From assembly GCA_016235345.1 (NCBI GenBank), contig JACRLG010000013.1:1-64000 (forward strand): a DNA stretch of 64,000 nt. Direction: 5' to 3'. The notes under the pieces are model-generated. The model had not been told where the DNA came from. It searched no databases and saw only the letters and a list, made by a program, of their open reading frames with translations. Numbering within the stretch: position 1 is the first letter of the stretch; every line of letters starts with the position of its first letter. Position numbers and translations under genes: made by a program. This document shows, in pieces, positions 17,076 through 26,566 of the stretch. This DNA is from Deltaproteobacteria bacterium (GTDB taxonomy: Bacteria; Desulfobacterota; Desulfobacteria; Desulfobacterales; Desulfatibacillaceae).

Positions 17076-20000
17076 TCAGTTGTTGCGGGCGTCCGCGCCC
17101 TGGCCGGCAAGGTTCACCGAAACGAGCTTGGACACTCCCTTCGATTCCATCGTAACCCCGAAAAGCACGTCGGCGAATTCCATGGCGTTCTTGTTGTGGG
17201 TGATCATGATGACCTGGCTCTGCTCGCCGATGAGCTTCAAAAGCTGGTTGAAGCGGTACACGTTGGCGTCGTCCAGGGGCGCGTCCACCTCGTCCATGAG
17301 GCAGAAGCTGGAGGGCTTGATGAGAAAGATGGCGAACACGAAGGCTATGGCAGCCAGAGCCTTTTCCCCGCCCGAAAGCAGGCTCATGCGGGTGACCTTT
17401 TTGCCCGGCGGCTGAATCAGGTATTCCACGCCGGTTTCCAGGGGCTTGTCCGGCTCGCTTAAAACCAGTTGCCCGCTTCCCCCGGTGAAAAGCCTTGGGA
17501 TCACCTCGCCTAGTTTTTCGTTCACCCTGGCGAAGGTTTCCATGAAGCGCTCCTGGGTGAAGCGGTTTATCTTTTTGATCACCTTTTCCAAAGAGTCAAT
17601 GGCCGATATCAGATCGTCGCGCTGCTGCATCAGAAAATCGCAGCGTTCATTCTGCTGCCTGTATTCCTCTATGGCCTCGCTGTTAACCTCGCCCATGCGG
17701 GCAAGTTTTTCGCGCAGTTCCGTAACCTCAGCTTCGGCGGCGGCCCTGGCCCCTGTTTCGGCCAGGTCCAATATTTCGGAATTCTGTCGAAGAATTTCAA
17801 GTGGTTGCGAGAAGCGCTCCAACACCCTCCGGGTCACCGCCTCCCGGCGAAGCTCGCGCTCGGCCCTGGCGAGCTTTACCGCTGAAAGTTTCTCCGAAAG
17901 CGCCTTGCGGTCGCTCTCCACGCTGGCCAGGGCCGCCTCGGCCTGGGCCAGCCCCTCTTCGGACTCGCTCATACGGTTGCGCTCTTTTTCAAGCGCCCCG
18001 GTCAGGGCCGAAAATTCGGCATAGGCTGCGGCCAGTTCATCCTCGGCCTTTTGAATGCGGATTTCAGCCTCGTCGGCCAGCCTTTCCTTGCGCTTCGCGT
18101 CGTATTCAAGCTGCACCAGCCGCCTCGCCCCCTCGGCAGCGTAGCCCGAAAGGCGGTTTAGGGTGTCTTTCTGGTTGTCCAGGCGGGCGGAGGCCGCTGT
18201 TGCGGCAAGCCTTGCGTCCATCAGCTCCTGCTGGAGCATATTGACCAAAGCTGCCAGGGACGACGAATTCTGCGAATTCTCCTCAAGCTCGGTTTTCAGT
18301 GCGGCGGTTTCGGCGGCGAGCCGGTCGAAAAGTTCCTGGAATTTTTCAAGCTCCCGGCTGGCGTCGTCCTCGTCGCCCGTGAGCTGGTCAAGCTCAAGCG
18401 TCACGATTTCACGCCTTCGTTCGGCAAGCCTTGTCTCCTCTTCCAGGCGTACAAGCTCCCGGCCCGCCTCGCTCTCGCTTCTTCCAAGGTTCTTCCTTGC
18501 CTGCAACAGCTTCTGAAGCTCGGTTTCAAGTGTTCGCACCACGCCTTCAAGCCCGGCCTGCCTGGCCCTGGTTTCATTAAGCTCCGCGACTGCGGCCTCC
18601 ATCTCGACGGCAACGGTCCTGATCTCGTTTCGCTGGTGAAGGATTCCCGGCCCCTGGCTGTCGCGCTTCCCGGCAAGGATGGCGCAGGCGTTGGCCGTGA
18701 CCGAGCCGTCTTGGGCCACCACCGTGGCACCGGGCGAGGCTTCGCGCAAATTGACGGCGCTTTGCCCGTCCGGGGCCGCCTTCACGTGCCCCAGGAAGCG
18801 GGCCGCGACATCATGGTAACCTTCGGCCACCTTCACCCGGTTCAGGAGGGAATCATCAGGAATTTCGGCCTGTTCGGAAAAAGGCCCGGCCCAGGAAAGG
18901 GGAACGAATCCCACCCTGCCGCTTATCTTTTCGGGAAGATTCGCGCCAAGGGCGAGGGCAAAGGAGGGATCGGGCGTCACCACGTACTGAAGGGCCGGGC
19001 CAAGGGCCGCTTCGACGGCCTCCTCGAAGCCGGGTTCAGGAGAGAGTATCTCGGCCAGAAGCGCCAGAACGCCGTGGCCGGAGTCGGGCTCGCCCTTTTT
19101 GCGGGCTTCGTCCCGGAGCTTCAGCAGGTGCCGCACGCCTTCCTGGTACCACTCGTGGTTGGCCTCCATGCGTTTCAGCGTGGACAGCCTGGATTTCATC
19201 TTTTGAAGGGCAAGGTCTAAGGTGTTGGCGAATTTTACGGTTTCCCGAAGCTCGTTCCGGTTGGCCTCCGCACCGGCTTCGGTTTCGGTTATGGCCGCCT
19301 CGTTTTCAGCGATTTCGGCCTTGAGGCGCGCCACGGCCTCACGGGCAGACTCGCTTTTTTTCCGGGATTCGGCGGCCTTTTTTTCCGCATGGGCGGATTC
19401 CTCGGATTTCTGCCTTATCTGGCGGGCGATTTCCTGTTTGGTACGGCTGGCGTTCGAGAGGTTGTTCCTGCACCGGGTCTCCTCGGCCACAAGATCGGTG
19501 TACCGGGTGCGGATTCCATCCACGGCCTGGTTTACGTATGAAAGCTCGCCCCTTGCCGCATTGAGCGCTACGTCCTTTTCGGCGGCGAGGCTTTTGGCCG
19601 AATCGTGGGCCTTTTGGGTTTCTTCCTGTTTCGCCCTTACCTCGGCCTCTTCAAGGGAGATTTTTTCCTGCTTTTTTTTAAGCTCCTCCATTTCCTGGAA
19701 GAGCTTTTCGGATTCATTGGAAAGCCGCGCCCTTTCGACTTTATCGGCGGAAAGTGCGTTTTCCAGGCGATCCAGGTTTCTCTGATGCCCGTGATGGGTT
19801 GCCTCAAGCTCGGACAGAAGGCCCTGGGTTTCCATGCGCCGGGCGCGGGCCTCCTCCAGGCCCGCCCCAAGGGCCGCGATCCTGGCGGAGCTTTGAATGT
19901 CCTCGTCCGAGAGTTCGACGATCAGTGAATCGGTTTCGGAGAGCTTTTTGCTGTGGGCGTCGAATTCGTGGGCCGCAAGGGCGATTTCCAGCGAAAAGAG

Positions 20001-20672
20001 CCGCCCGGAAAGCGCCTTGTGCCGCTCGGCCTTGGCGGCCTGACGTTTCAGGCCCGAAAGGTTGCGCTCCACCTCGCTTATTATGTCCATCACCCGCAAG
20101 AGGTTCTGCCGGGTGGATTCTATGCGGGCCTCGGCCTCTTTTTTGCGGGCCTTGTAGCGGGTGACGCCTGCGGCCTCCTCGATGTGGACCCGGCGTTCCT
20201 CCGGCCCGGCCTCGGTGATGGCCCCGATGTTGCCCTGCTGGATAACCGAGTAGGTGCGCGCCCCCACGCCGCTCCCAAGCATCAGGTGCTGCACGTCCTT
20301 TAAGCGGCAGGGGCGCTTATTGATGAAATAGCCGCTTTCGCCGCTACGGAAGAGCCTCCGGGTCACCATTATCTCGGAAAAGTCGCGGTATTCCTCCGGG
20401 GCCGAGCCGTTGTCGTTCTTGAAGAGGATGGAGACCTCGGCCATGTTGATGGGAGAGCGCCCGTTCGCGCCCGCGAAGATCACGTCCTCCATGGCCTTGC
20501 CGCGCAGCTGCTTCACGCTCTGCTCGCCCGTGACCCAGCTTATGGCGTCCACGATGTTGCTTTTGCCGCACCCGTTGGGCCCCACTATGGCGCACACGCC
20601 CTGGGGAAAACTGATGGAGGTCTTGTCCGGGAAGGACTTGAACCCGCAGATGTCGAGTTGTTTCAAGCGCAT
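17076..20672 (-). CDS. smc: Chromosome segregation ATPase SMC
   Basis: 1198 residues, typical full length. Walker A GPNGCGKSN near residue 32, then the QQGNIGAITEA segment near 145. Two long coiled-coil arms (about 170-500 and 680-1030) flank a hinge around 515-665. At the C-terminus are the signature LLSGGEKALAAIA and the Walker B SSFCLMDEVDAPLDD. SMC dimers with ScpA/ScpB load at parS through ParB and compact and resolve origins; ScpA and ScpB are not in this window, but two parS sites are at 49037 and 49109. It is followed by ftsY on the same strand, an order common in proteobacteria. The start ATG has no strong Shine-Dalgarno. Confidence 0.97.
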   Translation of the reverse strand: MRLKQLDICGFKSFPDKTSISFPQGVCAIVGPNGCGKSNIVDAISWVTGEQSVKQLRGKAMEDVIFAGANGRSPINMAEVSILFKNDNGSAPEEYRDFSEIMVTRRLFRSGESGYFINKRPCRLKDVQHLMLGSGVGARTYSVIQQGNIGAITEAGPEERRVHIEEAAGVTRYKARKKEAEARIESTRQNLLRVMDIISEVERNLSGLKRQAAKAERHKALSGRLFSLEIALAAHEFDAHSKKLSETDSLIVELSDEDIQSSARIAALGAGLEEARARRMETQGLLSELEATHHGHQRNLDRLENALSADKVERARLSNESEKLFQEMEELKKKQEKISLEEAEVRAKQEETQKAHDSAKSLAAEKDVALNAARGELSYVNQAVDGIRTRYTDLVAEETRCRNNLSNASRTKQEIARQIRQKSEESAHAEKKAAESRKKSESAREAVARLKAEIAENEAAITETEAGAEANRNELRETVKFANTLDLALQKMKSRLSTLKRMEANHEWYQEGVRHLLKLRDEARKKGEPDSGHGVLALLAEILSPEPGFEEAVEAALGPALQYVVTPDPSFALALGANLPEKISGRVGFVPLSWAGPFSEQAEIPDDSLLNRVKVAEGYHDVAARFLGHVKAAPDGQSAVNLREASPGATVVAQDGSVTANACAILAGKRDSQGPGILHQRNEIRTVAVEMEAAVAELNETRARQAGLEGVVRTLETELQKLLQARKNLGRSESEAGRELVRLEEETRLAERRREIVTLELDQLTGDEDDASRELEKFQELFDRLAAETAALKTELEENSQNSSSLAALVNMLQQELMDARLAATAASARLDNQKDTLNRLSGYAAEGARRLVQLEYDAKRKERLADEAEIRIQKAEDELAAAYAEFSALTGALEKERNRMSESEEGLAQAEAALASVESDRKALSEKLSAVKLARAERELRREAVTRRVLERFSQPLEILRQNSEILDLAETGARAAAEAEVTELREKLARMGEVNSEAIEEYRQQNERCDFLMQQRDDLISAIDSLEKVIKKINRFTQERFMETFARVNEKLGEVIPRLFTGGSGQLVLSEPDKPLETGVEYLIQPPGKKVTRMSLLSGGEKALAAIAFVFAIFLIKPSSFCLMDEVDAPLDDANVYRFNQLLKLIGEQSQVIMITHNKNAMEFADVLFGVTMESKGVSKLVSVNLAGQGADARNN

Positions 20673-20931
20673 GGTTTTACGGAAGCCGTGATGAAAGAAG
20701 AGTCATAGGGGCTGTTGCCCCTCCCTTCGGATTTTCCGGGTGGCGATATTTACCAGATATGCGGAATCTTGTAAAGAAAAAAATACAATGGAAGGGGTTT
20801 TTGATGGTAAATTTCTACCATATATGGTGGAAATAACGCAGAAAACGGCAAAGCGGAAAAGCCTGAAAAATCGTCCCGGCAGCTTCCGAATTCGTGCAGT
20901 TCTGATTCTTTTGCCCGCTTGCTATCGCCAG
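20673..20931. promoter_or_regulatory. Intergenic region with a compound palindrome (possible operator)
   Basis: Between smc (starts leftward) and the acs 3' end. The run at 20811-20834 is a 24-bp palindrome with one mismatched pair, centred on CCATATATGG (half: ATTTCTACCATATATGGT). An overlapping second dyad, TGGTAAATTTCTACCA, lies at 20805-20820. Such stacked dyads upstream of smc look like a regulator binding site. No regulator gene lies nearby. No promoter boxes assigned. Confidence 0.4.
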
Positions 20932-21059
20932 CCAGGGAGTCTGAGAGCGATGAAATGCTAAGGTTGGCGAGCCGGGCGGGGAGGCCGCGTATCCCAAGGT
21001 ACGCAACGACCCGACCCGGCGAAGCCTGACACAGCAGTTCGCGCTCTCAGGCACCCTGG
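20932..21059 (-). repeat. Stop-codon-linked inverted-repeat element, copy B
   Basis: Downstream of acs, read leftward. The outer arms (20932-20949 and 21042-21059) pair over 16 of 18 positions. The gene-proximal arm includes the last three sense codons and stop of acs, so the distal arm is an inverted copy of the gene's own 3' end. The core begins CGAACTGCTGTGTCAGGC and ends CCTTAGCATTTCATCG, with a central GTAC...GTAC-like dyad. Confidence 0.8.
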
Positions 21060-23041
21060 TAGTCTTTGCCATACACCAGGCTCTTAATCACCTCCGCGTC
21101 TTCCAGGGTGCTCACGTCGCCCAGCTCGTCGGTCTTGTTTTCCGCGATCTTGCGCAAAATGCGGCGCATGATCTTGCCCGAACGGGTCTTGGGAAGGCCC
21201 GTGGCGAACTGGAGCTTGTCCGGGGTGGCTATGGCCCCTATCTGGGTGCGCACGTGGTCCAGAAGCTCCTTTTTAAGGGCCTCGGAGGGCTCGATTCCAA
21301 GTTTTAGGGTGACGAAGACGTAGATTCCCTGGCCTTTGATCTCGTGGGGCATCCCGGCGGCAGCGGCCTCGGCCACTGCCTCGTGCAGCACCAGGGCCGA
21401 TTCCACCTCGGCGGTGCTCACCCTGTGGCCGGAGACGTTTATCACGTCGTCCACCCGGCCCTGAAGGAAGTGGTAGCCCTCGGCGTCCGCGTAGCAGCCG
21501 TCGCCCGTAAAGTACATGCCTGGATACTGGGTGAAGTAGGTCTGGACCCAGCGGTCGTGGTCGCCGTAAATGGTTCGGGAAAGCCCCGGCCAGGGCTTCT
21601 CCAGGCACAGGTGCCCGGTCTCGCCCGCCTGCATGGCAAGGCCGCGCCTTTCCGGGTTATCTATGCCGGGGTCGGCCACCCTGGGAACTATGCCGAAAAA
21701 CGGAAAGGTTGCCGAGCCGGGCTTGGTGGGCCAGGCCCCCGGAAGCGGCGTGATGCAGATTCCGCCGGTTTCCGTCTGCCACCAGGTGTCCACGATGGGG
21801 CAGTTTTCATGGCCGATGTGCCTGTGATACCACATCCAGGCTTCGGGGTTGATGGGCTCGCCCACCGTACCCAGAAGCCTGAGGCTTTTGAGGCTTCTTT
21901 TTTCGGGCCAGGATTCGCCCTGCCGCATCAGCGCCCTTATGGCCGTGGGCGCGGTATAGACCACGTTTATGCCGTAGCGGTCCGCCAGTTCCCAGGCCCT
22001 GTCCGGGGCGGGCCACAAGGGGGTGCCCTCGTAGAGGAAGGAGGTAGCGCCGTTGGTCAAAGGCCCGTAAACGATATAGGAGTGCCCGGTTATCCAGCCG
22101 ATGTCCGCCATGCACCAGTAAAGGGTTTCGGGCTGAAGGTCGAAGATGAGGCGCGTGGTGAGGTTGGTGTAAACCATGTAGCCGCCCGTGGTGTGGACCT
22201 GGCCCTTGGGCTTACCGGTGGAGCCCGACGTATAGAGGATGAAGAGCGGGTCCTCGGCCTCCATTTCCTCGCATGGGCAGAAATCTGAAATGTCCGTGGC
22301 GTTCATCTCGTCGTCCCAGCAGGTGTCCCGCCCGTCCGACCAGGGGCAGGCGTCGCCGGTGCGCCTCACCACTATTACGTTCTTCACAGTCGGGCACTGG
22401 AGAAGGGCCTCGTCCGCAGCGGCCTTCAAGGGGAATTTGCGCCCGTTTCTCACGGAAAAATCAATGGTCACCAATACCTTGCTCTCGGTTTCGATGACGC
22501 GGCTCGCCAGGGCCTCCGAAGAAAACCCGCCGAAAACCACCGAGTGTATGGCCCCTATCCTGGCGCAGGCCAGCATGGCCACGGGAAGATGCCAGACCAT
22601 GGGAAGAAAGAGGGTCACCCGGTCCCCGCGCCTTACGCCCTTTTTTTTCAGCACGTTGGCGAAGCGGCTGACCTCCCGCAAAAGCATCTGGTAGGTGAGG
22701 ACCTTGACGTCGCCGTCCGGCTCGCCCTGCCAGATTATGGCGGCCCGGTTTCTGGTTTCGGTTTCGCAGTGCCTGTCAACCGCGTTGTAGCACATATTGG
22801 TGTAGCCGCCCGAAAACCACTGGTGGAACACCTCGCCCTTTTCGATGTCGAAATTGAAATCGAGAACGCTGTCAGGCTGCTTGTACCAGAAAAGCCCGGC
22901 TGCGGCTTCTCGCCAGAACTCGTCCGGGGTCTCCACCGAGCGCCGGTAGAGTTCCCTGTATTCTTCCATGCTCTTTACGTGAGCGCGTTTTGAAAATGCG
23001 GCATCGGGGAAAAATTTTCCGTCCTTTTCGGTGATGGGCAT
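21047..23041 (-). CDS. acsA: Acetyl-CoA synthetase
   Basis: 664 residues, typical of AMP-forming acetyl-CoA synthetase. It activates acetate to acetyl-AMP, then acetyl-CoA. The P-loop is YTSGSTGKPKG near residue 265, the acetate pocket includes GWITGHSYIVYGPL and VDTWWQTETGG, the hinge is YFTGDGCYADAEGYHFLQGR, and the regulatory acetylation site is PKTRSGKIMRRILR. The start ATG is preceded by AAGGAG at six bases. In a sulfate reducer or related anaerobe it serves acetate uptake. The gene stands alone; repeat copy B overlaps its last codons. Confidence 0.96.
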   Translation of the reverse strand: MPITEKDGKFFPDAAFSKRAHVKSMEEYRELYRRSVETPDEFWREAAAGLFWYKQPDSVLDFNFDIEKGEVFHQWFSGGYTNMCYNAVDRHCETETRNRAAIIWQGEPDGDVKVLTYQMLLREVSRFANVLKKKGVRRGDRVTLFLPMVWHLPVAMLACARIGAIHSVVFGGFSSEALASRVIETESKVLVTIDFSVRNGRKFPLKAAADEALLQCPTVKNVIVVRRTGDACPWSDGRDTCWDDEMNATDISDFCPCEEMEAEDPLFILYTSGSTGKPKGQVHTTGGYMVYTNLTTRLIFDLQPETLYWCMADIGWITGHSYIVYGPLTNGATSFLYEGTPLWPAPDRAWELADRYGINVVYTAPTAIRALMRQGESWPEKRSLKSLRLLGTVGEPINPEAWMWYHRHIGHENCPIVDTWWQTETGGICITPLPGAWPTKPGSATFPFFGIVPRVADPGIDNPERRGLAMQAGETGHLCLEKPWPGLSRTIYGDHDRWVQTYFTQYPGMYFTGDGCYADAEGYHFLQGRVDDVINVSGHRVSTAEVESALVLHEAVAEAAAAGMPHEIKGQGIYVFVTLKLGIEPSEALKKELLDHVRTQIGAIATPDKLQFATGLPKTRSGKIMRRILRKIAENKTDELGDVSTLEDAEVIKSLVYGKDYQGA

Positions 23042-23174
23042 GGGACGCTCCTTTTGAGGGGGAAAAGTGAGCCGGTGAAGCGGTGTTTAAGGGGTTGGAT
23101 ATGGCGTTGACGGATTTTGCGCGCCGTATTCATGGCCTTATCCGGGTTTGCCTTAAAACCCGAAAGCCGGAGAA

Positions 23175-23217
23175 GGGGGCTTTCTACGAAGGCGCTGCGC
23201 CTTGCCGGAAAGCCCCC
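23175..23217 (-). terminator. Nested hairpin, probable terminator
   Basis: GGGGGCTTTC (23175-23184) pairs perfectly with GAAAGCCCCC (23208-23217), and inside it AAGGCG pairs with CGCCTT (23189-23203). It lies 65 bases after the stop of the zinc-ribbon membrane gene (read leftward). The T-tract is poor, so the terminator call is tentative. Confidence 0.45.
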
Positions 23218-23281
23218 GTAAAATAATTATACCTGAAGCGGAGTGCTTGGGAAAAGAGGAAGATTGCGGCTTGGGGGAGAT

Positions 23282-24133
23282 TCAGATCACACGCGAGAGC
23301 CGGGCCCCACACTCTTCGCAGAACCGGCCTGAAAGATTGCCCGGATACTGCCTGCCGCACCGGTCGCAACTGGTGACCGGCGGCCTTGGAGACGGGGCCG
23401 GGTCGAGGTTGGGGGCAGGTTTCGGGGCAAGGGGCGGGGCCGCCTGTACAGGCTCCGAAGGACGCCCCGCCTGCTGGGCCAGAAGAATCCTGTTGTTTAT
23501 TATGCTTATGGCTTCCAGGGTCTTTTGAATGTCAATGGGAACGTTTTCTATCATGCTTCTTTTAAAGGTGAGGCCGAACCAGGTTCCGCCGAAGGTTTCC
23601 AGGTTTATGGTGATTTTTTTGGAAAGGGAATAGGCGATAAGGAAAATCGCCCCGATAAAAAGGCCCACCAGAAAAGCCGCTCCGTTTGAGCGTCGCATGA
23701 AAATTTCGGTCAAAAGGCTTCCGCCTGCCAGAAAAACTCCCACCACAAGGTAGCCTATGGGCTTGGAATAGCCGCAGGACGTGCCGGATATGCAGGTTAT
23801 GGGCACTATCTCGTTGCGCTCGCCATAGAGGCCCGCGCTGTGGAAAAAGACCCTGTCCCTGTAAAGGGTGAGGCTGGTGTCGGCCTCAAAGCCCATTGCC
23901 GTAAGAAGCCATGAAAAAAATCCGGGTGCGCGCCCGGCAATATCCACCAGTACCCCGTCCTGATCGAATTCGTTCACCCGGAATTTTTTCAGCACAAGGG
24001 CCGGGCCGGAAATGCGAAGGCCAGGGCTCCTGTTTGCAAAAAGTTTCGATATCACAAGAAAAACGATGATCAGGCCGATGATGTATGTGGTGTCGCTTCC
24101 GCCGCCGAAAATTCCCCTGTAGTCGCCGAACAT
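23282..24133 (-). CDS. Membrane protein with C-terminal zinc ribbon, unknown function
   Basis: 283 residues, ATG after a GGGAGG at good spacing. A membrane segment lies near residues 17-33, two more around 125-165. The region about 45-120 resembles a soluble beta-rich domain (VLVDIAGRAPGFFSWLLTAMG). A proline-rich linker leads to CDRCGRQYP...RFCEECGARL, a CxxC...CxxC zinc ribbon. I do not recognise the family. The C-terminal ribbon often mediates protein contacts in such membrane proteins. It follows the M23 peptidase gene by 43 bases on the same strand and may be cotranscribed. Confidence 0.65.
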   Translation of the reverse strand: MFGDYRGIFGGGSDTTYIIGLIIVFLVISKLFANRSPGLRISGPALVLKKFRVNEFDQDGVLVDIAGRAPGFFSWLLTAMGFEADTSLTLYRDRVFFHSAGLYGERNEIVPITCISGTSCGYSKPIGYLVVGVFLAGGSLLTEIFMRRSNGAAFLVGLFIGAIFLIAYSLSKKITINLETFGGTWFGLTFKRSMIENVPIDIQKTLEAISIINNRILLAQQAGRPSEPVQAAPPLAPKPAPNLDPAPSPRPPVTSCDRCGRQYPGNLSGRFCEECGARLSRVI

Positions 24134-24176
24134 GGTTCCTCCCTGTCATGAAAAGGAAGTGAAATGAAACCCTCGA

Positions 24177-26291
24177 TCATCGAGACCGGGCTGTTTTGGC
24201 CGTACCACGCCCCGCCGCCTTTGTGCCCGGTTGCCCCGAAAGCGCTTTCGCGCCGGATGGCTTGGCCTGAGCAGGAGAGCGCCCCACGATCCGGCCCTTT
24301 TCGTCGCAATCCAGGTACGCCGGCCTTACGCCGTAATCCGGGAATATGTGCTCGAAGGCCCGGCGGGTTCTCTCAAAGCCCAGCCACTGGCCAAGGTTGT
24401 ACCGGCCCAGCTTGTTTTCGTCTTTTGGCCCGAACCTTATCTCGAAATGAAGATGGGCGAACCAGGTGCTGCCCCTGGCCCCGCTTGGGGTTCCGCTCAT
24501 GCCCACGTCGCCCACGTGGTCGCCTTTTTTCAGTTTCGCGCCGGTTTTGACCAAAGGCCCCAGCCTGCTTAAGTGGGAATAGACCGTCTGGATTCCCCGT
24601 CCGTGATCCAGAATCACCATCCTGCCCGAAAGCGTGATGTATGATCGGTACGGCGTGTTGTGCATGGCCTTGGCCTCGTTCATTATGGCGGCGGCTTCCT
24701 TAATGGTGATATCCCGGTATTGGGGGTCGGCGAAAATCACCACTCCGTCGGCTGCCGCATAGGCTGGCGTCCCAACCCTGACCTCGGCCCCGATGTCCTT
24801 GTTGGCGAGGTCCAGACCCTCGTGGACCCCGTACCGGTAGGCCCTTCTCGCTCCCGGATACACTGCGCTGCGGTCGGGAAGATACGCCTTGCCGCTTCCC
24901 GGGCCCTTTATGGGAAGCATGAAGGCCATGCCTCGCATGATCTCAAGGACACAGGGGTCATTGGGCGCAAGGACCGTGGCATCAGTCTGTGCGCACGGGG
25001 CTTCGGCCCAGGCCGGGATGGGCCTTGCGCTGGCCGGTTTTCCGGCAAAGGCCCCGGAAAGGTCATACCTTACCAGCCTGGCTCCTGCCTGGACGTACAG
25101 AGCGCCCTCGAAAACCGCCGCCGCGCATATGTCGCCGGTCTCCAAGGGAAGGATGAACTGCCGGAAAAAGGACAGCTTGTCCTTTCTTATTTCAACCACC
25201 CGCCTGTTGCCAGCGTCCGCCACGTACAGGAAAGCATCGCCGGGTTTCGTGAAAATGGCGGCAGGCTCGATTTTGGCCTTGCGCAGACCTTCCGGAAAAG
25301 ACGGAACCGGTGCCGCCGCAAGCCCGGAGCCTGCGGATGCGCTTTTACCGCCCGAAACGTAGGCCTTGATGTCGCCGTTCCTGTAGAGCACGAAGGCCCT
25401 GCCAGTGGCCCCATCCATGCAAAGGTCGATGGCCCCGGTGAGGTCGGTTTCGCCCGGCGAAAGTTTCCAGGGCAGCACACCCGGCAGAAAGCCCGCCTGT
25501 TTTCCGGCGGGATGTCGCCAAATCTGGTTTCTTGCCGTGTCCAGAAGAAAAAGGAGGTTCCCCGCCTCGAAAAGCCCCGCGGAAAGGGGAGGCGGGACCC
25601 TGTCCGCGTCGTATTTTATGGGAAGCAGGCTCCACCGGAACAAAAGGGCCGCTGCTGTCAACCCCTCGCCCTCTGGAACCGCCCCCCTGTAAACGTCGCC
25701 CGACTTGTCCAGCACGTACAGGGCCTTGCCGTCATCGGACACCGCGAGGGAAACGATCTCCTTTATGGGATAGCCTTCAATTTTGTCCGTTGGAGCCAGA
25801 ATTACCGAACAGGCAAGCCTCTCCGACCCTGGCCGGATTTCGGCGGTGTCACCCAGATAAAGCGTGCCGGAATCGATGACGTACAGGCGGTTTCCGCTTA
25901 TCGCCATGTCGGTGGGAGCTGCCAGGAGCCTGTCCTCTGAGTCTGAAAGGAGCACGGAACCGGAATTTTCCCGGTCCAGGAAAAAAGTCCCTTCCAGCGC
26001 GGCCCAAGCCCGCAGAATAATAGAGCGCACATCATTGCCGCCCTGCCCTGTCCTGCCTTCCGTCTGTTTCAGCATGGTGCGGAGGGCCGTTTTGTCGCCC
26101 CTGGCAAGGGCCTTTTCCACTGCCGATTTAAACGCCTCCACATCATAAATCGCGGACGGTTTTTCGATTCCGCCCTTTTTGACGCCGACCGGGGAGGCGA
26201 TGAAAACGGAAAAGAGCCGGATCACGATAAGGGCCGTGGCTGCAATAATGACCAGAATTGCGATTATGCCTGTGATTTTTTTTACGGACAT
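24177..26291 (-). CDS. M23-family peptidase with large N-terminal region
   Basis: 704 residues. An N-terminal membrane anchor (IIAILVIIAATALIVIRL) is followed by a roughly 400-residue region with repeated LYVxDSGT/LYVLDKSGD/LYVADAGN strands, suggesting a beta-propeller. The C-terminal 200 residues are an M23/LytM domain with all metal and catalytic motifs: HEGLDLA (HxGxD), YSHLS and HLHFEI. An insertion sits between HxGxD and YSHLS (YRDITIKEAAAIMNEAKAM). M23 enzymes cut peptidoglycan cross-links; LytM proteins with intact zinc ligands are potential endopeptidases. The propeller could recognise a partner or substrate. The C-terminal tail is basic and low complexity. Confidence 0.8.
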   Translation of the reverse strand: MSVKKITGIIAILVIIAATALIVIRLFSVFIASPVGVKKGGIEKPSAIYDVEAFKSAVEKALARGDKTALRTMLKQTEGRTGQGGNDVRSIILRAWAALEGTFFLDRENSGSVLLSDSEDRLLAAPTDMAISGNRLYVIDSGTLYLGDTAEIRPGSERLACSVILAPTDKIEGYPIKEIVSLAVSDDGKALYVLDKSGDVYRGAVPEGEGLTAAALLFRWSLLPIKYDADRVPPPLSAGLFEAGNLLFLLDTARNQIWRHPAGKQAGFLPGVLPWKLSPGETDLTGAIDLCMDGATGRAFVLYRNGDIKAYVSGGKSASAGSGLAAAPVPSFPEGLRKAKIEPAAIFTKPGDAFLYVADAGNRRVVEIRKDKLSFFRQFILPLETGDICAAAVFEGALYVQAGARLVRYDLSGAFAGKPASARPIPAWAEAPCAQTDATVLAPNDPCVLEIMRGMAFMLPIKGPGSGKAYLPDRSAVYPGARRAYRYGVHEGLDLANKDIGAEVRVGTPAYAAADGVVIFADPQYRDITIKEAAAIMNEAKAMHNTPYRSYITLSGRMVILDHGRGIQTVYSHLSRLGPLVKTGAKLKKGDHVGDVGMSGTPSGARGSTWFAHLHFEIRFGPKDENKLGRYNLGQWLGFERTRRAFEHIFPDYGVRPAYLDCDEKGRIVGRSPAQAKPSGAKALSGQPGTKAAGRGTAKTARSR

Positions 26292-26496
26292 GCGTTTCCG
26301 CCAACAATTTCAAATGCCGTTAAAATTTTTTCCGCCCACGCGCCTGGCCGTGGGATCATCAAAACCGAAGCCTGTTTGATTCATCCTATAGACGGGAGTT
26401 TAATGTGTCAACAAGGGCAAACAAGGGCTTCTTCCGGGGGGCTTGGAAAAAAAAGGCGGATTTGAAAAAGTGTTTTGACGGCTGGGGGGAAAAGCT

Positions 26497-26540
26497 GGCG
26501 GGGAGCGAAAGCCGGTATTTACCGGCCCTGGCCCCCCGCC
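26497..26540 (-). terminator. Probable terminator of the nitroreductase gene
   Basis: GGCGGGG (26497-26503) pairs with CCCCGCC (26534-26540), with an inner GCCGGT/ACCGGC stem around 26511-26526. It lies 27 bases after the stop, read leftward, followed by a short T-run (agctttt). Confidence 0.6.
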
Positions 26541-26566
26541 GTAAAACTTTATCCGATGCACCGCCC

